Source: Methylomonas methanica MC09 (GTDB taxonomy: Bacteria > Pseudomonadota > Gammaproteobacteria > Methylococcales > Methylomonadaceae). From it: DNA of 64,000 nucleotides. Shown piece after piece: positions 44,273 to 52,819 of this stretch. The notes beneath the pieces are model-generated. The model saw only the letters and a list, made by a program, of their open reading frames with translations. It was not told where the DNA came from and searched no databases. The translations under genes and the position numbers were made by a program. Every line of letters begins with the position of its first letter. The stretch's first letter is position 1. Location of the stretch: positions 2,170,001 through 2,234,000 of the forward strand of contig NC_015572.1 of the NCBI RefSeq assembly GCF_000214665.1, in the 5' to 3' direction.

Positions 44273-45787
44273 ATGAGTAATGAAAAGCAACTAATTCCAA
44301 AAGACAGCACTGATTTAGCTCTTATTAAATCAGAACGATTATTGGGAATTACAGATAAGATACTGGCAAACAAATCACTAGTAGTAAATAATGATGAAGA
44401 TTGGATATATGAATTAATTGCATGGGCTAAAAAATATAAAATATTTTCGAATAATTTATCACTCAATAAAGATACCATTCTATCATTAACCCATTTGGAT
44501 TTAAGACACAACCAATTAACAGAGGTGCCTGATTATATCGGTAAATTGATTAACCTGACTTGTTTAGATTTAAGTAATAACCAACTGACAAAACTGCCTG
44601 AGTCTATTGGTAATTTAACCAGGCTTACAGATTTGTATCTACAATTCAATAAACTAAGTGATCTCCCTGAATCTATTGGTAGGCTTACCAACCTGACTAA
44701 TAGTTTGTGGCTAAGCAATAACCAACTGAAAAAACTTCCAGATTCTATCGGGAATCTATCCAATCTTACGGGCATTATATTATCTGGAAATCAACTGACT
44801 GAACTGCCTGAATCCATCTCCAAGTTGATTAATTTGACTAATTTGAGTTTAAGCGATAATAAACTAAACATACTGCCTGAGTCCATTGGTAATTTGACGA
44901 AATTGAGGAGTTTGACCTTATCGGGTAATCAATTGACCAAGCTCCCTAAATCAATAGGAAACCTGCGCAAGTTATCGGAGTTATCTTTAGCTGGCAATAA
45001 TTTAACTGAAGTTCCTGAATGTATCGGGAACCTAATTAATCTAACTAGCCTGTCATTAGGATCAGGTTCAAGGGGTGTTCTTAAGACTAAATCACCTGAA
45101 TCCAATGATACTCTGAAAAAACTACCTGAATCTATTGGTAATCTAAAAATGCTAAAGTCATTTTCAATAGGAAGTACTCAGCTGACTAAACTTCCTGAGT
45201 CTATTGGAAACTTGACTAACCTAAGAGAATTGTTTTTAGAAAACAATCAGTTAATTGAGCTCCCTGAATCTATCGGCAATCTGACCAAACTGGATGATTT
45301 ACGATTAAGCTATAATCAGCTAATAAAGCTACCGGACTGTATTGGTAATTTGACAAAATTGAAGAGAATTATTTTAGAAAACAATCAATTAATTGATCTT
45401 CCTGAATCTATCGGAAATATGACCAATCTAGTTGAATTAAGGTTATCCGATAATCAACTAATAAAACTGCCTGAATCGCTTGGTAATTTGACAAAGCTTG
45501 AATATTTACAATTAAACCATAATCGACTGGTAGAGATTCCTGAAGCTATAGGGAATCTGACTAAATTGACACGCCTTTCTATAGGAGACAATCAGATCGT
45601 AGAGCTCCCAGAATCCATTGGCAACCTCTCTAAACTAACTCGTTTATGCTTACATAAAAATCAAATTACAAAATTGCCAGAGTCTTTTGGTAAGCTAAAA
45701 AAATTGAAAGATTTATATTTAAATAGCAATCCAATTAAATACTTACCTGCTGAATTAAGCCATCTCATAAAAATCACCAAATTCTAA
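44273..45787 (+). CDS. Leucine-rich repeat protein (23-residue SDS22/Roc-type repeats)
   Basis: A 504-residue protein. After a short N-terminal region (residues ~1-70) come about 17-18 repeats of the 23-residue form LPESIGNLTKLxxLxLxxNQ, as in Roco and plant PIRL proteins. There is no signal peptide or membrane helix, so it should be cytoplasmic. No effector domain is fused to it. Strongly AT-rich compared with the ICE genes. It is 29 bp upstream of the J-domain gene and likely the first gene of a three-gene operon. Confidence 0.92.
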   Translation: MSNEKQLIPKDSTDLALIKSERLLGITDKILANKSLVVNNDEDWIYELIAWAKKYKIFSNNLSLNKDTILSLTHLDLRHNQLTEVPDYIGKLINLTCLDLSNNQLTKLPESIGNLTRLTDLYLQFNKLSDLPESIGRLTNLTNSLWLSNNQLKKLPDSIGNLSNLTGIILSGNQLTELPESISKLINLTNLSLSDNKLNILPESIGNLTKLRSLTLSGNQLTKLPKSIGNLRKLSELSLAGNNLTEVPECIGNLINLTSLSLGSGSRGVLKTKSPESNDTLKKLPESIGNLKMLKSFSIGSTQLTKLPESIGNLTNLRELFLENNQLIELPESIGNLTKLDDLRLSYNQLIKLPDCIGNLTKLKRIILENNQLIDLPESIGNMTNLVELRLSDNQLIKLPESLGNLTKLEYLQLNHNRLVEIPEAIGNLTKLTRLSIGDNQIVELPESIGNLSKLTRLCLHKNQITKLPESFGKLKKLKDLYLNSNPIKYLPAELSHLIKITKF

Positions 45788-45816
45788 GAATAGAATGCCA
45801 TGGAGATGATTGAAAA

Positions 45817-46548
45817 ATGTCAACCAGAAATAGCAGTCTCAGGACGAATGAATACCCAGCTATTCAAGACTTAAAAAATGAATTAACAGCCTTAGAAAAT
45901 CGTTTAAATGAATTAACAGATGAAAAAGTAGAGTATGAGCGGCTAATAAATGCTTTTAATAGTGAATACATGGTTATCTTGGGCGGCTTAATTGAAGAGA
46001 TTCTTAAACGACGAGCGACAATTTTTGGCAGTAAACTAGGCAAAGAGCAACAAGAGGCTCAACTAGATTATGCAGCTTTTCAGCAAAACTATCAGCAACA
46101 ATTACGAGATTTACCTCAAACACTGGACGAGTCAGAAAAACAACAATTAAAAACAGCTTATCGTAAAGCCAGTCGTTTATGTCATCCTGATAAACTTTCC
46201 CAAGATGCTAAAGCCAAGGGCGAAGAATTTTTTAAGGCTCTTAATGAAGCCTACCGACACCAAAATATAGAACGTGTGCAAGGCATTCTCCTAGAGCTGG
46301 AATCAGAAGCCTCCTCTTTGGTGGAAACTTTTGAACACATTGATAATAAAGCGTTTTTGCAAGAAAAAATCGTATTATTACGCGAGCAGATAGATACACT
46401 AAAGGCAGAAATAACACGCTTGCAAGAAGATGAAACATATCGGAGAATACAAGAGATTACCGATATGGACGGTTATTTTACTAAGTTAGAACGAGAGCTA
46501 AAAGCTGAATTAAAGATACTGAAAGGTAAGAAACGTATAAGAAATTAG
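45817..46548 (+). CDS. Coiled-coil protein with a J-domain (HPD motif)
   Basis: A 243-residue protein: an N-terminal coiled coil (LKNELTALENRLNELTDEKV, residues ~19-45), a J-like domain at ~100-150 containing AYRKASRLCHPDKL (His123-Pro124-Asp125) and FKALNEAYRHQ, and a second coiled coil at ~185-240. The HPD motif would stimulate an Hsp70. Unlike DnaJ, it lacks the G/F and zinc-finger regions. It is between the LRR and FRG genes on the same strand. Confidence 0.88.
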   Translation: MSTRNSSLRTNEYPAIQDLKNELTALENRLNELTDEKVEYERLINAFNSEYMVILGGLIEEILKRRATIFGSKLGKEQQEAQLDYAAFQQNYQQQLRDLPQTLDESEKQQLKTAYRKASRLCHPDKLSQDAKAKGEEFFKALNEAYRHQNIERVQGILLELESEASSLVETFEHIDNKAFLQEKIVLLREQIDTLKAEITRLQEDETYRRIQEITDMDGYFTKLERELKAELKILKGKKRIRN

Positions 46549-46609
46549 TGAATAGCCTCGATGCAATAAAGTTTAATTTAATAATTAAGTAGTTTATGAT
46601 AAGAATTAA

Positions 46610-47668
46610 ATGACAAAAAAAATTTCCACTCTTGATGAGTTTATGAATTGGGTAAACACCAGCTCACCACAAGAAAATAACATTTCGTTTTATCGTGGAC
46701 ATGAGGATGAGGCATATAAACTCATGCCGCGCGTTTATCGCGACATCGATAATAAAAGTTATCGTAAGGTTGAATATCAGTTGTATCAGGATTTGCTAAC
46801 TCGAAATCCAAACGCTTTTGTCAATGATAAAACTATTTTTGAAAGATTGGTCCGAATGCAGCATCATAATTTGCCTACTCGCTTATTGGATATTACACAA
46901 AGCTCTTTAGTCGCTCTGTTTTTCGCTTGTCAAGAATCAAGCGGTTGTAAAAATGGTGAAGTAATACTTTTTCGAATAGCGCAATCAGAAATGATTTATC
47001 CATCAGCTATCCCAAAAATTTCTTTGGCATGGCTGGAAGTTACGGATAAATACATATCACAAATGACCTATAGAATCACTTTCGAACTCGAAATCCTTTT
47101 TAAAAATCTAGCAATACGCACCAACAACCCGACCCCAGGCGATGATAATTTTTTATTACAATGTAACGCTCTGATAAAAGCTATTAAAGGATCTTCTGAG
47201 CTTCCTGAAATATTCAATCTTATACAAAAGCTAGCAGAACAAACGGAATCTAAATTCTCCACAGATAGAAACTCTCCTTTTCGATCCGATAATAAATGTC
47301 CATTTGAAGAGGAATTTGATGTGATTGTAAAGGATTTTATTTCTGAAGAATGTGAAAGAATGCGTTTAAGTTTTAATAGAAACTGGAATTCAATTCAAAG
47401 CTTTTTTGTTGAATTTACTAAATTTTATTTTGTTTACCCCCCGCTTAATAATGAACGTATCCGCCGCCAGCAAGGAGCTTTTATAATTTTCCCGTCTGTG
47501 CAGACAAAGTACTTTCCTCTAGCTTATTTTGATAAAATTATTGTTGATGGTGGCAAAAAGAAAGAAATATTAACTGCATTAGAAAAACTCGGTATCACTC
47601 GTGGTTATTTGTTTCCTGAATTGGACGAACAAGCTAAAGATACTTGTTTACGTTATCCGTTACAATAA
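46610..47668 (+). CDS. FRG-domain protein
   Basis: A 352-residue protein. The FRG domain is recognised by FYRGHEDEAYKLMPRVYR (Phe27-Tyr-Arg-Gly30) and RMQHHNLPTRLLDITQSSLV (about residues 83-102), followed by ALFFAC. The C-terminal part is unassigned and ends LGITRGYLFPELDEQA, a common tail of these proteins. FRG proteins are found in mobile elements and defence islands; the activity is unknown. It is the last gene of the LRR/J/FRG cassette. Confidence 0.9.
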   Translation: MTKKISTLDEFMNWVNTSSPQENNISFYRGHEDEAYKLMPRVYRDIDNKSYRKVEYQLYQDLLTRNPNAFVNDKTIFERLVRMQHHNLPTRLLDITQSSLVALFFACQESSGCKNGEVILFRIAQSEMIYPSAIPKISLAWLEVTDKYISQMTYRITFELEILFKNLAIRTNNPTPGDDNFLLQCNALIKAIKGSSELPEIFNLIQKLAEQTESKFSTDRNSPFRSDNKCPFEEEFDVIVKDFISEECERMRLSFNRNWNSIQSFFVEFTKFYFVYPPLNNERIRRQQGAFIIFPSVQTKYFPLAYFDKIIVDGGKKKEILTALEKLGITRGYLFPELDEQAKDTCLRYPLQ

Positions 47669-48174
47669 CTGGGCGGAAAATATTAACGCCGTACAATACC
47701 ATCCGTTGAGCAATATAAAATGAAAAATATCGGGTATTATAATCAAGTATCGATAGTTAAACTGACCGACAGCTAATGAATCAACTGCTGTAAATACACC
47801 TACAATGTTGGAGTCCGGTTAGGCCGTTTGGTTGAGGTCGCTAACGTCGGCTTTGTAGTCCTCCAGTTTTAGAATCTGGCATCGGACGACTGGCGGCTTT
47901 GGATAAGCGCGAGTGTCAAAAATGGGTCGCCTTGCGACTGCCAGTTCTTCAGATTCATCGCCGGATACCGGTCATTGAGCGTCCGACTCCCGAAAGCCGA
48001 GATCATGCGGTCGGTTCCGTTCCATCCGTCCAAATTCCCATGCATCGCTGATAACTGTATCCCCATAATTCTTTCGATAAAACCCTAGGGTTATGACTTA
48101 GGGTTTCAACTGGGCTTTTGCCTGCCAGTCATAAACAATGCGCTCCAACTAGTCCAAGTCAGGAGCGGGTTTCA
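47669..48174. other. Non-coding interval at the cassette's right border
   Basis: About 500 bp holding the inverted copy of repeat R (47924-47999) and further palindromic GCTTTGG/CGAAAGCC-type segments. Only the last ~60 bp, before the RAQPRD gene, belongs to the transfer operon. Confidence 0.5.
47924..47999 (-). repeat. Dispersed repeat R, copy 4 (inverted)
   Basis: The reverse complement matches copy 3: GGCTTTCGGGAGTCG for CGCTTTCAGGAATCG, TCAATGACCGG for TCATTGACCGC, then TCCGGCGATGAATCTGAAGA identical, and CAAGGCGACCC for CTAGGCGACCC. Its orientation is opposite to copies 1-3. Confidence 0.7.
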
Positions 48175-48465
48175 ATGCTTTGCAATAAGCGGCTTTTGCT
48201 AATTCTACTGTGTTTGCCATGGCCGGTGTTGGCCGATTTAGATGGAGAGCGGACAGCTTTGGCCAAGCTCATGCATGAGCTGGATGGTTTGAAACCGCTC
48301 ATTGCTGAAGCGCAGGGTCAAGCGGATCAATCGGGTCGCTTGCAATTTCAATACGATTGGCTGCGGCTGGATATTGAACGCATCAAGCTGGGTATACAAG
48401 AGCACCTGACCGCACCTCGGCAGGCCCGCAGTTTTCCGCCGCTGAAAGGCGATTACCGACGTTGA
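48175..48465 (+). CDS. RAQPRD-family ICE protein (TIGR01690)
   Basis: A 96-residue exported protein (signal peptide ending near VLA-DLD) with the family ending APRQARSFPPLKGDYR, a variant of the RAQPRD motif. It opens the mating-pair formation gene run. The start at 48175 is chosen because the signal peptide begins there and GGAGCGGG precedes it; an ATG at 48118 adds 19 unrelated residues. Confidence 0.88.
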   Translation: MLCNKRLLLILLCLPWPVLADLDGERTALAKLMHELDGLKPLIAEAQGQADQSGRLQFQYDWLRLDIERIKLGIQEHLTAPRQARSFPPLKGDYRR

Positions 48466-48475
48466 GACTGACAGC

Positions 48476-48709
48476 ATGTCCAATACCCAGCTCTCGGCCT
48501 TTTCGCATGCTACCGGCGGTGTGGTACCCAGCCACTTGGTGTTGGCGATCGCCGGCGTGCTGGCGGTGATTTATCTGATTTGGTTAGCCTGGCTGGCCCA
48601 TGCGCAACTGGTGGCATGGCAAAGTGGCCAAGCCGTGTTTTATGACCTGCTGTTGGCTATCCTGCGCGGCACCGTGGTCGCGTTGTTGCTCGGTTTCTTA
48701 GTCCGTTAA
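48476..48709 (+). CDS. TIGR03758-family ICE membrane protein
   Basis: A 77-residue protein with two membrane helices (residues ~20-42 and ~55-76), ending ALLLGFLVR. The size, position after RAQPRD and the AWQSGQAVFYDLLLAILRG loop fit TIGR03758 (DUF3262), which resembles pilin-like VirB2 subunits. It overlaps the next leader by one base. Confidence 0.8.
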   Translation: MSNTQLSAFSHATGGVVPSHLVLAIAGVLAVIYLIWLAWLAHAQLVAWQSGQAVFYDLLLAILRGTVVALLLGFLVR

Positions 48710-48735
48710 TGCCTGACTCATCTGAGGAGTTAATC

Positions 48736-49095
48736 ATGTTAAAACGCTTACGACACACGTTGTTTTCTCAATCTCTGGCGCTAGCGGCCGGTTTGACCTT
48801 ACTCAGCGGTAATCTGTATGCCGCATTGCCAACCGCGGTGGCGCCCAGTAATGCCCCGAAAGCCGGCGACTGGTTGACCTTGATTAAAGGTTATGCCAAA
48901 GATGCCGGTTTGGTGATCGGGTTGGTATTGGCGGTGGTGGCTTTTTTGTGGATTGCCTGGATCACAATCTCTAAATTCAACGAAGCCCGCACCGGCAGAG
49001 CCGAATGGGGCGAGGTGGGTTTGACCGCCGTGGTGGCGGCCGGCGTAATGATCTTCATCAGTTATCTGCTCACCGAGGCGTCTAAGGTCATTTGA
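48736..49095 (+). CDS. TIGR03745-family ICE membrane protein
   Basis: A 119-residue protein: signal peptide (residues ~1-31, cleavage near LYA-ALP), then two membrane helices (around GLVIGLVLAVVAFLWIAWIT and VVAAGVMIFISYLL). It corresponds to the second pilin-like protein of MPF_G systems. The ATG at 48736 follows GAGGAGTTAATC; the frame's earlier ATG at 48709 is rejected. Confidence 0.85.
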   Translation: MLKRLRHTLFSQSLALAAGLTLLSGNLYAALPTAVAPSNAPKAGDWLTLIKGYAKDAGLVIGLVLAVVAFLWIAWITISKFNEARTGRAEWGEVGLTAVVAAGVMIFISYLLTEASKVI

Positions 49096-49097
49096 GC

Positions 49098-49475
49098 ATG
49101 GACGATTCCGGCGAAACTTTGGCTGATCGCCTCAATCAGGAGCCGGTCATCTTCAGAGGCAGCACACATTCCGAGTTAGGGTTTATTTTGCTGTTGGCCA
49201 CGCTGTTCTGGTTGCCGGTCAGTCTACTGATTGCCGCCTGCTTGGGTGCGCCGGCCATGGGCCTGGGCATGGCAATGGTCGGCGTGTTGGTGACGATCGT
49301 ATTCGGTTCGACCTGGTTTCAACGTATCAAGCGTGGCCGGCCGGATTATTACTACCAGCATCGCTTGATGATTGGCCTGCATCGCCTCGGGCTGCGTAAA
49401 TCCCGGCTGATTCTGAGCAGTGGTGTTTGGGATTTGGGGCGTACGGTCTCTTCATCCCTTATCAGAACGATGTGA
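49098..49475 (+). CDS. TIGR03750-family conjugal transfer protein
   Basis: A 125-residue protein with two membrane helices (FILLLATLFWLPVSLLIAAC and GLGMAMVGVLVTIVFGS) and the conserved RIKRGRPDYYYQHRL motif after them. VirB3-like in topology and position. The ATG at 49098 is used; a TTG at 49092 is an alternative. Its TGA overlaps the next ATG (TGATG). Confidence 0.88.
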   Translation: MDDSGETLADRLNQEPVIFRGSTHSELGFILLLATLFWLPVSLLIAACLGAPAMGLGMAMVGVLVTIVFGSTWFQRIKRGRPDYYYQHRLMIGLHRLGLRKSRLILSSGVWDLGRTVSSSLIRTM

Positions 49476-50119
49476 TGCGCTATCAAGATGTGAATAGCCG
49501 GCTAGAGGCGCATATCCATACCCTGCGTACCGTGATTGCCGGATTGATGGTGCTGTTATTGCTGCTGGGCTATGCCTGGCATGCCGCTCGCAGCGATATC
49601 CGGATTCACATTCCACCGGATCTGCGCTCGGGTGCGGTGGTCAAAGCCGATGATATCGCTCCGGCCCATGTTTATGCCTTTGCAGCGTACATTTTTCAGC
49701 AGCTCAATCACTGGGATCGCGATGGCGAAACCGATTACGGCCAACAGATTTTCCGCATGGCGGCGTATTTAACTCCGGATTTTCGTGAATACCTGAGCAA
49801 CGATTTGGCTATCCGCGGCAAACGCGGCGAATTGGCAGGCCGGGTGCGTTCGATTCAACCGGTGGCCGGTCGCGGTTACGAAGAACGTCGGGTCGAGCTC
49901 ATCGATCCCCACACCTGGCTGGTCTGGCTGGATTTTACCATTCAGGAAACCGTGCGCGGCATGGACGTCAAACAAGTGCATATTCGCTATCCGTTAACGG
50001 TAGTGCGTTACGACGTCGATCCCGAACTCAATCCCTGGGGACTGGCCTTAAGCGGTTTTGCCGGCGACGGACCGACGCGTATTCAAGCCCATGAACAGAC
50101 CGCAGCTGCTGACGAGTGA
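49475..50119 (+). CDS. TIGR03746-family ICE protein (VirB8/TraE-like)
   Basis: A 214-residue protein with an N-terminal membrane helix (VIAGLMVLLLLLGYAW, residues ~18-36) and a periplasmic domain containing HVYAFAAYIFQQLNHW and QQIFRMAAYLTPDF. It probably corresponds to VirB8/TraE in the core complex. Its start overlaps the previous stop. Confidence 0.88.
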   Translation: MRYQDVNSRLEAHIHTLRTVIAGLMVLLLLLGYAWHAARSDIRIHIPPDLRSGAVVKADDIAPAHVYAFAAYIFQQLNHWDRDGETDYGQQIFRMAAYLTPDFREYLSNDLAIRGKRGELAGRVRSIQPVAGRGYEERRVELIDPHTWLVWLDFTIQETVRGMDVKQVHIRYPLTVVRYDVDPELNPWGLALSGFAGDGPTRIQAHEQTAAADE

Positions 50120-50129
50120 GGTTGACTGG

Positions 50130-50981
50130 ATGCCAACGACTAGCCAACGGCCTTTCATCAAACTCAGCTTACTCGGCGCTTTGTTATGCTTTGGAATAGT
50201 CTGCAGTCAATCGACTTGGGCCGATACCGGCGTGGAACGCTTGTTTTGGGATAAGGTGCCGCTACGCATCACCTTGCCGGTGGGCCAGGAACGTTTGGTG
50301 AGCTTTCCGGGCGACGTTCGGGTGGGTATTCCGCAACCCTTGACGAGCAAATTACGCACCCAAAGCCATGCCGGTACCGTCTATTGGTTGGCCAAAGAGG
50401 CGTTTGAACTGCAGCGCATTGAAGTACGCGACATTTCGGGGCAGGGCATTGTATTGATCGATCTGAGTGCCGGGCAGTCGCCGGGTTTGCCGGATAATCC
50501 GATTGAAATTCTGTTCAAGCCCGGACAACCTGCAACGGCTGAAGGCTTGTTAAGCGCGGACGCGGATTCAACACCCGCGACCAGCCACCGAAAATCAAAA
50601 CCAGGTAAACAACTGAAATCTGCAAATCTCGTGGCCTTGACCCGCTTTGCAGCCCAGCAGCTCTATGCTCCGGCCCGCTTGTTAAAAGCCTCTCCCGCGA
50701 TACGGCGGGTGTCGGTCAGTCAAACCCCCATCGAACATTTGCTGAGAGGGGAAAGTTTGATAGCGACGCCGGTGGCCAGTTGGCGTAGCGGCAAATTGTA
50801 TGTCACGGCGTTGGAAATCAAAAACACCGGCCCGGATGCGATCGATCTCGATCCTCGCCAAGTGCGCGGCCAATGGCGGGCGGCGACGTTTCAGCATAGT
50901 CGTTTGCATCCGGCCGGCAGCGAAGCCGATACCAGTGCCGTGTATCTGGTTTCGGACCGGCCCTTTCACGAGGCACTTTGA
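50130..50981 (+). CDS. TIGR03749-family ICE protein (VirB9/TraK-like)
   Basis: A 283-residue exported protein: signal peptide (residues ~8-29, cleavage near TWA-DTG), then WDKVPLRITLPVGQERLVSF and GTVYWLAKEAFELQRIEV of TIGR03749. Its place after TIGR03746 suggests the TraK/VirB9-like outer core subunit. An ATG at 50091 inside the previous gene is an alternative start. Its stop precedes the next ATG by one base. Confidence 0.87.
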   Translation: MPTTSQRPFIKLSLLGALLCFGIVCSQSTWADTGVERLFWDKVPLRITLPVGQERLVSFPGDVRVGIPQPLTSKLRTQSHAGTVYWLAKEAFELQRIEVRDISGQGIVLIDLSAGQSPGLPDNPIEILFKPGQPATAEGLLSADADSTPATSHRKSKPGKQLKSANLVALTRFAAQQLYAPARLLKASPAIRRVSVSQTPIEHLLRGESLIATPVASWRSGKLYVTALEIKNTGPDAIDLDPRQVRGQWRAATFQHSRLHPAGSEADTSAVYLVSDRPFHEAL

Positions 50982-50982
50982 G

Positions 50983-52386
50983 ATGGGCGCGAACCGGCTA
51001 TTACCCATCATTGCAGGGCTTATCTTAGTTATGCTGGTGGTGGTCGGCGTCAAGACCAGCCAGCAAATGTCGGATCCGGTGCACTTGGCCGCGGTACCGC
51101 AAGCCGGCCGTCCGGATGTGGATTCACCGGCCGACACCATACGCACGCTGAGTGCCGAAGTCGCCAATATCAAGAGCGAAAGCGAAAAACTGCAGATGCA
51201 AAATGAGGCCTTGCTCAAACAGCGTGATGAAATCGAAACCCGGGTCAAAGCCGAACTGCAATCGCAACTGGCCCAGGATGCCGAGCAACAGACCAACGAA
51301 GCCGTCAGCCAGCTGGCGCAGCAAGTCGATTATTTTAAAAGCCGGCTGGATCAACTGAGCACTTCAGCCAGTCAAACGCTGGCGGCGTCGGGTCATGATA
51401 TTCCGATCGGTTTTGGCATCGGCGCGGACGACGGTTTGCAGGTTTTCGGATCCCCCTTGACCTGGATTGAACCCTTGGGAACGCAACGCGATGACAAAGG
51501 CCAGCCAATTTTTAACAGCGTGGCAAACGGCGCTGAGCGTTTATTACACGATGGTCAACAGGCTGCAGATACCAGCGAAGCCTATCTCACAGAATCAGCC
51601 AGCGCCTTAACCGAAGCGGATCGTCCGCTCTATACCGTGCCGCGTAATGCCACGTTAATTGGTGCCACCGGCATGACCGCCTTGATCGGCAGAATCCCGA
51701 TTAAAGGCACGATCGAAGATCCGTTTCCGTTCAAAGTGATTGTCGGCCGCGATAATTTGGCTGCCAACGGCATCGAAATGCCCGGCTTGGACGGGATTGT
51801 ATTCAGCGGCAAAGCGGCCGGCGACTGGACCTTATCCTGTGTGCGCGGCGAAGTCCTGTCGGCGACGTATGTCTTTGCCGACGGCACCATACGCACGTTG
51901 TCGTCTGACGACAATAGCTTGAGCCGGGAAAAACAATCCTCTGGCGCCGGGACTAATAATGCATCGCGCACCTTGGGCTGGATTTCCGATCGGCGCGGGA
52001 TTCCGTGCGTAACCGGCACCCGCATCAGCAACGCCGCCAGCTATTTGTCGGGACGCATACTGGCCTCGGCCGCCGAAGCCGCCGCCGGCGCTTTCAGTCA
52101 AAGCCAGGTGACCAACAGCGTTTCGGCCGCCCAGGGTGTGGCAACGTCGGTGATCACCGGCGATGCGGCACAGTATGCCGGCGGCAAAGCCTTGGCCGGC
52201 GGTGCTACGGAACTCGGCGAGTATTTACGCGAGCGCACCGCGCAATCGTTTGATGTGGTGTATGTGGATACCGGTGCGGAATTGGCGATTCATATCGATG
52301 TGGCATTGGCTATCGATTATGAACCGGGCGGCCGCAAAACCCAGTACGACTTGGCGGAAAACGAGGTGGACGATGAGCTGGATTAA
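50983..52386 (+). CDS. TIGR03752-family ICE protein (VirB10/TraB-like)
   Basis: A 467-residue protein: N-terminal membrane anchor (LPIIAGLILVMLVVVGV), a coiled coil (residues ~50-130: IRTLSAEVANIKSESEKL) and a C-terminal TraB/VirB10-like domain containing ATLIGATGMTALIGRIPIKG and an AGVxxxxGKLAxxGATELGEYL-type region. It likely spans the periplasm as the energy-sensing scaffold. The last codons overlap the next gene by 14 bp. Confidence 0.88.
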   Translation: MGANRLLPIIAGLILVMLVVVGVKTSQQMSDPVHLAAVPQAGRPDVDSPADTIRTLSAEVANIKSESEKLQMQNEALLKQRDEIETRVKAELQSQLAQDAEQQTNEAVSQLAQQVDYFKSRLDQLSTSASQTLAASGHDIPIGFGIGADDGLQVFGSPLTWIEPLGTQRDDKGQPIFNSVANGAERLLHDGQQAADTSEAYLTESASALTEADRPLYTVPRNATLIGATGMTALIGRIPIKGTIEDPFPFKVIVGRDNLAANGIEMPGLDGIVFSGKAAGDWTLSCVRGEVLSATYVFADGTIRTLSSDDNSLSREKQSSGAGTNNASRTLGWISDRRGIPCVTGTRISNAASYLSGRILASAAEAAAGAFSQSQVTNSVSAAQGVATSVITGDAAQYAGGKALAGGATELGEYLRERTAQSFDVVYVDTGAELAIHIDVALAIDYEPGGRKTQYDLAENEVDDELD

Positions 52387-52819
52387 GCGTTTTTCAGTCG
52401 GTTTACTGGCCGTGAGTATGACTGGATTACTCAGCGGCTGTGCCACCGGCGACAAAGAAAGCATCCTGCCGCAGGACGGTCCGACGATGAAAGAAGTGTA
52501 TCAACGGCATTTTTCCAAACCTTCGGGCGATGCCGCTGAATCCCCGCTTTCGGTGTCGATCAAGCCTTACCGTCCCAAAGACTCAAGCGATCAATCACCG
52601 GAACAAAACCAAAATCCCAGTTCAACGCCCTATACCCAGTCGGTGGGGCAAGCGTTTCAGCAGCAATTTCCCCGCCTAAAAAATCCCACGCTAATAATGT
52701 ATGTGTTTCCGCATCTCAGCCGCGATGGACGGACGCCGGTCCCGGGCTACGCCACCGGCTTCAGCTTTTATGAAACGATCGAGTTCGCCTTGCCGGGCGA
52801 AGCGGAGGCGGGTTACTGA
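52373..52819 (+). CDS. TIGR03751-family conjugal lipoprotein (VirB7/TraV-like)
   Basis: A 148-residue lipoprotein (lipobox LLSGC, about residue 23) with the conserved DGPTMKEVYQRHF segment and the YVFPHLSRDGRTPVPGYATG segment. It is the outer-membrane lipoprotein of the core complex by analogy with VirB7/TraV. The ATG at 52373 overlaps the preceding gene; its final base is the first of the next start codon (TGATG). Confidence 0.88.
   Translation: MSWIKRFSVGLLAVSMTGLLSGCATGDKESILPQDGPTMKEVYQRHFSKPSGDAAESPLSVSIKPYRPKDSSDQSPEQNQNPSSTPYTQSVGQAFQQQFPRLKNPTLIMYVFPHLSRDGRTPVPGYATGFSFYETIEFALPGEAEAGY

Noticed and set aside
44273..45787. Regular DNA repeats in the LRR gene as a CRISPR or VNTR array
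   Set aside because: The repeat period is 69 bp in frame with 23-residue leucine-rich repeats and no spacers are present.
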